Shown piece after piece: positions 16,177 through 22,116 of a DNA stretch of 43,177 nucleotides. Positions within the stretch are counted from its first letter, which is position 1. Every line of letters starts with the position of its first letter. Origin of the DNA: an uncultured Clostridia bacterium (lineage in GTDB: Bacteria; Bacillota; Clostridia; Christensenellales; Aristaeellaceae); the NCBI GenBank assembly GCA_934630975.1, contig CAKTXH010000007.1:1-43177 (forward strand). Reading direction: 5' to 3'. Made by a program: the position numbers and the translations under genes. The notes under the pieces are model-generated. The model did not search any database. It saw only the letters and a program-made list of their open reading frames with translations, and had not been told where the DNA came from.

Positions 16177-16725
16177 ATGCGTACTCATTCCAAAGACGCG
16201 TCCACGCGCGTGCTCAAGCTCACCTATTCCGCGCTGTATCTGGCCATCGCGCTGGTTCTGCCCTTTTTGACCGGGCAGATTCCGCAGATCGGCTCCATGC
16301 TCTGCCCGATGCACATCCCGGCGCTGCTGTGCGGCTTCGTCTGCGGCTGGCCGTGGGGGATGGCGGTCGGGTTCGTTTCGCCGCTGCTGCGCTCCGTGCT
16401 CTTCGGCATGCCGGATATGTTCCCAACGGCCGTCGCGATGGCCTTTGAGCTGGCGGTCTACGGCGCGGTTTCCGGCCTGCTCTACCGCGCCCTGCCCAAA
16501 AAGACAGCCAGCATTTACGTTTCGCTGATTGCCGCGATGGTCGCCGGGCGGCTGGTCTGGGGCGCTGTGCGCTATCTGCTCGCCGGGCTGGCGCACAGCG
16601 CGTTCACCCCGGCGCTCTTTCTGGCGGGCGCGGTGACGACGGCTCTGCCCGGCATCCTGCTTCACATCGTCCTCATCCCCGTGCTGGTGATGGCGATGCA
16701 GAAAGCCCGGCTCATTCTCGATTAA
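16177..16725 (+). CDS. ECF transporter S component (substrate-binding membrane subunit)
   Basis: 182 aa, about six helices. The N-terminal cytoplasmic leader runs into LKLTYSALYLAIALVLPFLTG and then MHIPALLCGFVCG, SPLLRSVLFGMPDMFPTAVAMAFELAVYG, typical of the general ECF S family. S components bind a vitamin or similar small molecule and pair with a shared EcfA-A'-T module, which is not in the window. Substrate is not readable from sequence. The kinase gene 15 nt downstream suggests a compound that is phosphorylated on entry. Ribosome site AAAGGAAA lies ahead of the ATG. Confidence 0.87.
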   Translation: MRTHSKDASTRVLKLTYSALYLAIALVLPFLTGQIPQIGSMLCPMHIPALLCGFVCGWPWGMAVGFVSPLLRSVLFGMPDMFPTAVAMAFELAVYGAVSGLLYRALPKKTASIYVSLIAAMVAGRLVWGAVRYLLAGLAHSAFTPALFLAGAVTTALPGILLHIVLIPVLVMAMQKARLILD

Positions 16726-16740
16726 ACGGAGGCGCTTTTT

Positions 16741-17832
16741 ATGTCCGATACCCGCGCGTTTCTGCTCGCCCATTTCGCCGCCTACCCCGAGCTGGCGCTG
16801 ACCGACCTGTTCAAGGCGCTGTACCAGAGCGCGTTCGGCTGCGAGCATCTGGCAGCCGATCCTTCCGCCGCCGAGGCTTACATCGCCGCCGAGGCGGCGC
16901 AGGCCAGGCCTCACGAAGGCGAAACCGTCGAGCCGCTGGATGGGCCGTATGTCCGCGTTCATCTGGACGTGCTGAAACAGGGGCTGAGCGCCCGAACACT
17001 GGCGCGCCTGTTCGCCTTTTCCGCCGAACACCGGAACGGCGCGCAGGCCGAATTTGAAAAAAAGCTCGCCGTGTTGACGGAGATGATCCGCCGGGGCGAG
17101 CTTCCCTTTGATTCAACCGAGTCCGAGCAGGCGATTGCCGCGTGGCGCGCGGCGGGCTTCCCGCCGTGCCACCATTCCGAAGCGTTTCGGCGGGCTTACG
17201 CGCCCGCGTATCGGCTGATGAAGGCGGCCTATGCGCCGCTTCTGCCGCTGCTGTGCGCAGCGGATGCGCGTCTGGCGCAGGGAAAGCGCACGATTTTGGC
17301 CATCGACGGGCCTTGCGGAAGCGGCAAAACGACGCTCGCCGCCCTGCTGGCGCGGCTTTACGACTGCCCCGCGTTCCACGCGGACGACTTTTTCCTGCGC
17401 CCCGAGCAGCGCACGCCCGAGCGTTTTGCCGAGCCGGGCGGCAACCTGGACAGGGAGCGCCTGCTGGAAGAGGTGCTCACGCCGCTGCGCGCGGGCGGGC
17501 CGGTCGCCTTCCGCCGGTTTGACTGCCACACGTTGACCCTCCAACCGCCCGTCACCGTCGCGCCGTCGATGCTGACGATTGTGGAAGGGAGTTACTGCCT
17601 GCATCCCGAGCTTGCGCCGATGTACGACGTTTCCGTCTGCCTGACGATTTCGCCCGAATTGCAGCGTCGGCGGATTCTCACGCGCAACGGCGAAGAAATG
17701 GCGAAGCGCTTCTTTGACCGCTGGATTCCGCTCGAGCAGACGTATTTCGACGCGATGAAGCCGCAGGAACGCTGCGATTTTACGCTGGACGCCGCTCAGC
17801 TTTCCAGCGAGGTGAGGGAAACGTCGCGGTAA
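16741..17832 (+). CDS. P-loop kinase of the uridine kinase type with an extra N-terminal domain
   Basis: 363 aa. Residues from about 180 form a P-loop kinase: IDGPCGSGKTT near 186-196, FHADDFFLRP near 213-222, a DCHT stretch, IVEGSYCLHPEL, and an RRILTRNG lid region. This is the pattern of uridine kinase/phosphoribulokinase-like small-molecule kinases. The first 175 residues (LTDLFKALYQSAFGCEHL, and a later HHSEAFRRAYAPAYRLM) form a separate helical domain that I do not recognise. GGAGG precedes the ATG. Placement 15 nt after the ECF S gene suggests uptake plus trapping of a nucleoside, vitamin or similar substrate. The 3' end overlaps the convergent secreted-protein gene by 37 bp. Confidence 0.82.
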   Translation: MSDTRAFLLAHFAAYPELALTDLFKALYQSAFGCEHLAADPSAAEAYIAAEAAQARPHEGETVEPLDGPYVRVHLDVLKQGLSARTLARLFAFSAEHRNGAQAEFEKKLAVLTEMIRRGELPFDSTESEQAIAAWRAAGFPPCHHSEAFRRAYAPAYRLMKAAYAPLLPLLCAADARLAQGKRTILAIDGPCGSGKTTLAALLARLYDCPAFHADDFFLRPEQRTPERFAEPGGNLDRERLLEEVLTPLRAGGPVAFRRFDCHTLTLQPPVTVAPSMLTIVEGSYCLHPELAPMYDVSVCLTISPELQRRRILTRNGEEMAKRFFDRWIPLEQTYFDAMKPQERCDFTLDAAQLSSEVRETSR

Positions 17833-19298
17833 ACGCCGCCTGTGGCGCGTTCATATCCGCCGCCGCCCTCCGCGTTGGTCAAGCTGAACCCGTTTTCATC
17901 CAAACTCAGCGCTTTCACGTTGGCGCGGCCATCGTCCGAAATCAGCGTGATCTCATATTCCGCCGGATACCAGTATTTATTCTGGAAGTCGTTGTAGCGC
18001 GTGACGTACCATGTGCCGGTATAGGTCAGCGCAACGCCTGCCTCACCGCCGTCCTCCCGATAGACGGTATATCCGCTCTCATAGATTCCGTCTGCGTGAA
18101 GGATAAGCGCATCCTCCGCCATGTTGCCCCCGGCGGTCATATACCACGCGCCTTCCAGCCGCTGCATCACGTCGTATTGGATTTCAGCCTCCATCAGGGT
18201 CAGATCACGCAGGGGCACAAAGCCCCAGACGATCGCTCCGCCGTCCGTGAACGTATTCTTTGCCGAAACCTCCGCGGACACATACGCCCAATCGTTGCCC
18301 AGCATCCCCATGCACTGAAAGGTCGTTCCTTCGGGGACGCTGAACTGCGCGAATTGAGAAACGAATGGGTCATCCGTCAGGAAGGTATCGCGCGCCGCCC
18401 GAACGTCCACATTCAGCATCCTGACCCATGTTTCATCGAGCGGTTCGCCCCGCGCCGCATCGCCCAGCAGCGTGTTCTTGACCCAGCCGATGCGGCTTGT
18501 GCGCTCGCTGACGTCGTACATCACGCATGTCCACGTTTCTCCGGCCGCGTTGGTCAGGCCGCGCAGCGTCCAAAACTCGCCCTTCAAGCCGACCGACGCT
18601 TTTCCCTTTGCGGCGCGCCAGGCGGATTCGCCGAAAGGCGCGCTGTAAACCGGCACGGCCTTTTCGCCGACATGGTTCATCCGCCGCCATGAATCGCGGT
18701 ATTCCAGACAATTTTGTCCGCTTTCGAGGGAAGCGCGCATGAGGTTGACGGCGCGCACGTCGTCAACGGTTCGCGGGAAGAGCCGAATGTTAAAATCCTC
18801 CAGCCACAGCGGCGTTGCGCGATAGAGCGCCCGGCGGTTTCCGTCGGAAAACCAATAGACGTCCGAGCCGCCGTAGTCCTCGCTCCGCTCCGCAAAAACC
18901 GTTGCGCCGTCCAGCTTCGCCTCGACGAGCGCGTAACGGCCATCCTCTCGGCGGAAGGTGTAGCGCTCCGATCCGGCGCTGAGAATCAGCCCGTCATCCG
19001 TCTGCTGAATCGACTGCTTGACATGATCCTCCGGCTGCCACACCGCGGTGTGATACACCTGCAAATTCGCGTGATCATCCACATAGAAGAGCGCGTTGTG
19101 GTATCGCGCGCCCATGAGGGCAAAATCGCCGCTCTGTCCCCCGACGACCGAGTAATCATCCCATGTGCGCGTGGAAGCAACCGCCCGATAGAGCGCGCCT
19201 TTCAGCCCCCAGCTGTTGGCCGAAACCGGAGCGGCCGCGATCAGGCTGACCGCACAAAGAACGGCCGCAAACAACCCCGCGCGTTTCATTTTCATCAA
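17796..19298 (-). CDS. Secreted protein of unknown function
   Basis: 500 aa. A clean signal peptide (about 1-28, APVSA-NS) is followed by a long, beta-rich exported protein with many aromatic residues. No catalytic motif is recognised. The middle (about 200-380) has stretches such as VPVYSAPFGES and WVRMLNVDV that recall SH3-like or dockerin-free surface modules. The last 140 residues (EGAWYMTAGGNMAEDALILHADG, YTGTWYVTRYND) look like a lipocalin-type or copper-resistance-like beta barrel repeat, but this is only a visual impression. GGGAGGGATTTT precedes the ATG. Its last 12 codons lie antisense to the kinase gene. No confident promoter was found in the 160 bp upstream. Confidence 0.75.
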   Translation of the reverse strand: MMKMKRAGLFAAVLCAVSLIAAAPVSANSWGLKGALYRAVASTRTWDDYSVVGGQSGDFALMGARYHNALFYVDDHANLQVYHTAVWQPEDHVKQSIQQTDDGLILSAGSERYTFRREDGRYALVEAKLDGATVFAERSEDYGGSDVYWFSDGNRRALYRATPLWLEDFNIRLFPRTVDDVRAVNLMRASLESGQNCLEYRDSWRRMNHVGEKAVPVYSAPFGESAWRAAKGKASVGLKGEFWTLRGLTNAAGETWTCVMYDVSERTSRIGWVKNTLLGDAARGEPLDETWVRMLNVDVRAARDTFLTDDPFVSQFAQFSVPEGTTFQCMGMLGNDWAYVSAEVSAKNTFTDGGAIVWGFVPLRDLTLMEAEIQYDVMQRLEGAWYMTAGGNMAEDALILHADGIYESGYTVYREDGGEAGVALTYTGTWYVTRYNDFQNKYWYPAEYEITLISDDGRANVKALSLDENGFSLTNAEGGGGYERATGGVYRDVSLTSLES

Positions 19299-19412
19299 AA
19301 TCCCTCCCTTTCCCTGCGATTGACCTTGTCAACCATATAAACGAAACGGGCGGCCGTTTTCTTGCGGCAGGCCTGTTTTTTGTCGCAGGATTCCACACAG
19401 ATTTTGGGATTT

Positions 19413-19431
19413 GATGATTTTAGGCAAACAA
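19413..19431. repeat. Remnant of the tRNA-Leu terminator spacer
   Basis: The sequence GATGATTTTAGGCAAACAA differs by one base from the start of the 48-bp spacer repeats at 20981 and 21144. It marks the far edge of the tRNA-Leu-associated insertion. The stretch 19432-19461 between it and the first acetyltransferase gene also holds ACTACCGC, matching the start of the tRNA on the minus strand. Confidence 0.6.
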
Positions 19432-19461
19432 GACTGAAAGTGATATACTGAATACTACCGC

Positions 19462-20007
19462 CTAAAGACCACACTCTAATTGACAATCATACGGTTCATC
19501 TTCAACATGTTTTTGATTATAAACTTCTGCCTCAACACACCCCATTGATTTATAAAAGGCTTGACTTTCAACGGCTGAGTGTGCAGATATGTAGAGCTTT
19601 TTAGCTCCTTTTTGTTTCGCCCATTCTTTTGCCGCAAGAAAAAGTGTTCTGCCGATTCCCTTTCTTCTCATATCCTCCGATATATGGATACTGGACAAGT
19701 CGCAATATCCTTGCTTCCCACCAAATATTTCTGATTCTACTGAAACAAAGCCTTTCAATTTTCCGTCATAAAAAGCGGCATAAACAAATCCGTTCGAAGC
19801 AATTGTATTTTTTAGGCAGAAAATTAATTTTTGATAATCCTCTTCTGTCCAATCATCGATAAAGGGAGCATCTTTGATTATCCACTTGCCATTTTCTTTA
19901 CGCCAACATTTTGTGACATTCTGATATCGAATAAAATCCTTAAATATCTCTCGATTAACTTCTTCTGCATTTAACATTCTATATTTCAATAAAATATCAT
20001 TTTTCAT
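19462..20007 (-). CDS. GNAT family N-acetyltransferase (distal cassette)
   Basis: 181 aa. The acetyl-CoA loop is RRKGIGRTLF near 115-124, preceded by a beta-strand CDLSSIHIS, and followed by AKKLYISAHSAVESQAFYKSMG, the usual C-terminal half of a GNAT fold. Codon use is AT-rich with AAA, ATT and TTT, unlike the neighbours, so it was probably acquired. The start at 20007 follows the 152-bp repeat by 20 nt. AGGGGC is a weak ribosome site. The substrate is unknown. It does not show the features of aminoglycoside acetyltransferases that I would recognise. Confidence 0.85.
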   Translation of the reverse strand: MKNDILLKYRMLNAEEVNREIFKDFIRYQNVTKCWRKENGKWIIKDAPFIDDWTEEDYQKLIFCLKNTIASNGFVYAAFYDGKLKGFVSVESEIFGGKQGYCDLSSIHISEDMRRKGIGRTLFLAAKEWAKQKGAKKLYISAHSAVESQAFYKSMGCVEAEVYNQKHVEDEPYDCQLECGL

Positions 20008-20027
20008 TCTAAAAGCCCCTATCTAAA

Positions 20028-20179
20028 TTCCGATTTGGAAAATTGGGTCCGGATTATACCGGTTTGGTGCGGTAGATGGGACTGGATTCTCGCGGCTCGT
20101 CGCCGCTCGGTCAGCGCCGTTCTCAAGCCCCACCGGGGCTTGATTCATTACGGCCTCTTCAAGTCCCATTCGCGTTGAT
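20028..20179 (-). repeat. tRNA-Leu-end element, copy 3 (152 bp)
   Basis: Comprises the 115-bp element (20065-20179) plus a 37-bp extension shared only with copy 2. On the minus strand it starts at the stop codon of the proximal GNAT gene and ends about 20 nt before the distal GNAT start, so it fills nearly the whole intergenic space. The tRNA-proximal 19 bp replicate the tRNA 3' end with CCA. The element differs from copy 1 at one position. The extension carries a TATAAT hexamer (complement of 20053-20058) that could be a -10 box. Confidence 0.9.
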
Positions 20180-20619
20180 TACTTTACAGTAAACTCTGTC
20201 CATTCTACATGGTTATATTCCATCACATCATTTGCCTTTCTCATTCCTATTTTCTCGTAAAATGAAATGGCATTTTCGTTTGCAACCAGATATACAGCAA
20301 TATCATTTTTGCCGCCTGCTAAAGAATGTGCTGTCTCCATCAATTCCGTACCGATCCCTTGGTGTAAATAGTCTCTGTCTACACCTAAATCAGTTACATA
20401 AAGCCAATAGGCATAGTCGGTCAATCCGAATAGGACACCGATAACTCGATTATCCTTGTTTCTTGCAACAAGACTGATTGATACATGATCAACCAGCTTT
20501 GCTATCCTTGCCTCGAACCGTTCCTTCGGGTACTGTGACCCTAAATCCGTGCGCTTTAGAAATTCAATATATTCCGTTGAAGATATTCTCTCTTCCTTGA
20601 TCTGGATATCTTTGCGCAT
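20179..20619 (-). CDS. GNAT family N-acetyltransferase (proximal cassette)
   Basis: 146 aa. RIGVLFG-type strands are followed by LYVTDLGVDRDYLHQGIGTELM near 85-106, where HQGIGTEL is the acetyl-CoA pyrophosphate loop, and NENAISFYEKIGMRK near 125-139. AT-rich like the other GNAT. The ATG at 20619 has GGAGG 9 nt upstream. Twelve extra residues in the longer reading lack such support. Immediately after its stop lies copy 3 of the tRNA-end element. It is flanked on both sides by 152-bp direct repeats, making a 652-bp cassette. Substrate unknown. Confidence 0.87.
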   Translation of the reverse strand: MRKDIQIKEERISSTEYIEFLKRTDLGSQYPKERFEARIAKLVDHVSISLVARNKDNRVIGVLFGLTDYAYWLYVTDLGVDRDYLHQGIGTELMETAHSLAGGKNDIAVYLVANENAISFYEKIGMRKANDVMEYNHVEWTEFTVK

Positions 20620-20736
20620 AAGTACTTCCTCCACAAATTCCGACTTATTGAGCAAAGTATATCATATTTCTCAATAAAAGAATATCCCTATATGAAGAAT
20701 GTAACTGTTTTGTTGTATACTTGTTTCGCAAGGCTT

Positions 20737-20781
20737 CTAAGGAACCTTAGCCCCTTGCACACTGACCTTGCTCGCAAGGTC
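20737..20781 (-). other. Hairpin-rich leader of the proximal GNAT gene
   Basis: Two perfect palindromes, CTAAGGAACCTTAG (20737-20750) and GACCTTGCTCGCAAGGTC (20764-20781), lie in the leader. A TATACT hexamer (complement of 20648-20670 region) just before the gene is a possible -10 box. The rest of 20620-20811 holds no gene. Confidence 0.5.
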
Positions 20782-20811
20782 TAGTGGGTTATCCCTTTGC
20801 GACAGAAAGAT

Positions 20812-20859
20812 AAGAAAAAATCCGAACCCATTTCCGATTTGGAAAATTGGGTTCGGATT
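20812..20859 (-). terminator. Terminator following repeat copy 2
   Basis: On the minus strand AATCCGAACCCA pairs with TGGGTTCGGATT (stem arms at 20819-20830 and 20848-20859) and T residues follow. Half of this hairpin belongs to the 152-bp repeat. Copy 3 has only that half, so it lacks the terminator. Confidence 0.8.
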
Positions 20860-20983
20860 ATACTGATTTGGTGCGGTAAATGGGACTGGATTCTCGCGGC
20901 TCGTCGCCGCTCGGTCAGCGCCGTTCTCAAGCCCCACCGGGGCTTGATTCATTACGGCTTCTTCAAGTCCCATTCGCGTCGAT
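20832..20983 (-). repeat. tRNA-Leu-end element, copy 2 (152 bp)
   Basis: The 115-bp element at 20869-20983 differs from copy 1 at two positions. The 37-bp extension (20832-20868) differs from copy 3 at three positions. Together with copy 3 it forms direct repeats around the proximal GNAT gene. Minus-strand fold: TGGGACT/AGTCCCA closes a three-way junction with GCCGT/ACGGC capped by AAGCCCC/GGGGCTT, and GCGGC/GCCGC. Confidence 0.9.
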
Positions 20984-21031
20984 GATTTTAAGCAAACAAA
21001 AAAGCTTTCGATTCTCTCGAAAGCTCTTTGC
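20984..21031 (-). terminator. Duplicated tRNA-Leu terminator spacer, second copy
   Basis: 48 bp identical to 21147-21194. On the minus strand AGCTTTCGA-GAGAA-TCGAAAGCT is followed by TTTTTT. It sits between copies 1 and 2 of the element, giving a tandem period of 163 bp. Confidence 0.88.
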
Positions 21032-21146
21032 TGGTGCGGTAGATGGGACTGGATTCTCGCGGCTCGTCGCCGCTCGGTCAGCGCCGTTCTCAAGCCCCAC
21101 CGGGGCTTGATTCATTACGGCTTCTTCAAGTCCCATTCGCGTTGAT
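21032..21146 (-). repeat. tRNA-Leu-end element, copy 1 (115 bp)
   Basis: On the plus strand it begins TGGTGCGGTAGATGGGACT, identical to the 19 bp at the 3' end of tRNA-Leu at 21195-21213, then diverges. Its other end carries TTCAAGTCCCAT, which repeats part of the tRNA T-arm in inverse orientation. Thus one end is a direct and the other an inverted copy of the tRNA end. It lies one 48-bp terminator away from the tRNA. Confidence 0.9.
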
Positions 21147-21194
21147 GATTTTAAGCAAACAAAAAAGCTTTCGATTCTCTCGAAAGCTCTTTGC
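21147..21194 (-). terminator. Terminator of tRNA-Leu
   Basis: Starts directly after the CCA of the tRNA. Hairpin arms AGCTTTCGA and TCGAAAGCT (21166-21188 on the plus strand) with a T run on the minus strand. Confidence 0.9.
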
Positions 21195-21279
21195 TGGTGC
21201 GGTAGATGGGACTTGAACCCATACGTCATACAACACACGCCCCTCAAACGTGCCTGTCTGCCAATTCCAGCACTACCGC
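21195..21279 (-). tRNA. tRNA-Leu (anticodon GAG), CCA encoded
   Basis: Minus strand reads GCGGTAG at the 5' end, pairing with CTACCGC before discriminator A and encoded CCA. D-loop GGAATTGGCAGACAGG-like, anticodon loop TTGAGGG giving GAG, a long variable arm as expected for class II tRNAs, and T-loop GGTTCAAGTCC. It reads CUC and CUU leucine codons. A perfect promoter and a terminator flank it. It is a classic integration target: its last 19 nt recur three times downstream. Confidence 0.96.
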
Positions 21280-21314
21280 ATATTCATTTTGTGCACCAGC
21301 GATGCAACGTGTAT

Positions 21315-21343
21315 ATTATACAAAACTCGTCCGAATTTGTCAA
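21315..21343 (-). promoter_or_regulatory. Promoter of tRNA-Leu
   Basis: Minus strand TTGACA (complement of 21338-21343), 17 nt, TATAAT (complement of 21315-21320): full consensus. Confidence 0.92.
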
Positions 21344-21413
21344 CCCCCTTCTTTGAAAAAGTTTTCCGTGTTCAAACCGCGCGGGGGCGGCGCTCTGCCG
21401 TCCCCGCCGGAAT

Positions 21414-21875
21414 TCACGCATCCCCGGTCTCTTCTTTATTTTCTTCGGCTCCATCGGCTTTCTTTTGGGCGTTGTCGGAAGCAAGGCGCGCCACGTCGAG
21501 CGCCTGCCTGAGCTTCTGCGGCACGGGCACGCCGAGCAGCACCGCGTTTTCCAAAATCGAAAGCGATTCGTTGACGATATAAAACATCGTCGCCGCGCCG
21601 GTGCAGGCCGCGCTCCCCGTGAGCTGATCGAGCACAGCGGCCAGCAGAATGACCACCAGAATCATCGCTTTGCGCGCCAGCCCGGCAAACCCGGCCTTGC
21701 TGCTGAGCGCGCCGCCCTCGCTCTTGGGGCTTTTGCCCAGCAGCGCAACGCCCACGCCGCTCAGATAATCCAGCCCCATCAGCAGCACGAGCAGCCGCAG
21801 CGCAATCGGCATGCGCATAAAAAGCCCAGCCGCAGCACCCGCCGCGGCTGCAAGCCATTTCATCGTTTTTTCCAT
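21414..21875 (-). CDS. Phage-type holin, TcdE/phi29-like toxin-secretion holin family
   Basis: 153 aa. Three membrane segments: residues about 5-20, 22-45 (LRLLVLLMGLDYLSGVGVAL) and 65-85 (RKAMILVVILLAAVLDQLTG). The LDYLSG and SKAGFAGLARKAMILVVI blocks and the ILENAVLLGVPVPQKL block are those of the phage_holin_4 family. The C-terminal tail is charged. No endolysin, tail or packaging gene is nearby, so it is an orphan. It might be a phage relic or a domesticated protein-release holin. The ATG at 21875 has GGAG 7 nt upstream. It lies upstream of the tRNA-Leu promoter on the same strand. Confidence 0.85.
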   Translation of the reverse strand: MEKTMKWLAAAAGAAAGLFMRMPIALRLLVLLMGLDYLSGVGVALLGKSPKSEGGALSSKAGFAGLARKAMILVVILLAAVLDQLTGSAACTGAATMFYIVNESLSILENAVLLGVPVPQKLRQALDVARLASDNAQKKADGAEENKEETGDA

Positions 21876-22021
21876 CTGCCCTCTCCTCTCCCGAGTGGGA
21901 AAAAAATCCATTCTCCTGCAAGAAAAAGCTCGTCTTTCTCGTCTATATAGGCGAAGGAAAGGTTTTCCCCGTTTAGGCTATGCGCCCGGGGCGGCCCGCG
22001 TGACGCGCGCGCAAAAAAACC

Positions 22022-22050
22022 TTGCGCCAAACGGCAAAATGCAGTATGAT
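22022..22050 (+). promoter_or_regulatory. Promoter of the VanW-family gene
   Basis: TTGCGC at 22022-22027, 17-nt spacer, TATGAT at 22045-22050. It lies within the 241-bp divergent spacer with the holin gene, where no other feature was found. Confidence 0.65.
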
Positions 22051-22116
22051 AAAGGATGACGTCGTATACACAGGCGGGGCTTTCCCCGCTTTTCGATCTA
22101 AAAGGAGGTGATGCCC

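Noticed and set aside
20028..21146. Integron attC sites
   Set aside because: Gene-plus-folded-repeat layout is similar, but the RYYYAAC/GTTRRRY core pair is not found and no integron integrase is in the window. The tRNA-end homology instead points to a tRNA-targeting mechanism.
20028..21194. CRISPR array
   Set aside because: Repeats are 115-152 bp, spacing is irregular and the spacers are a gene or a terminator. No cas genes.
20737..21247. Reading frames over the repeats giving peptides like MGLEEAVMNQAPVGLENGA
   Set aside because: They are translations of the tRNA-end element and tRNA itself, repeated because the DNA repeats. No ribosome site.
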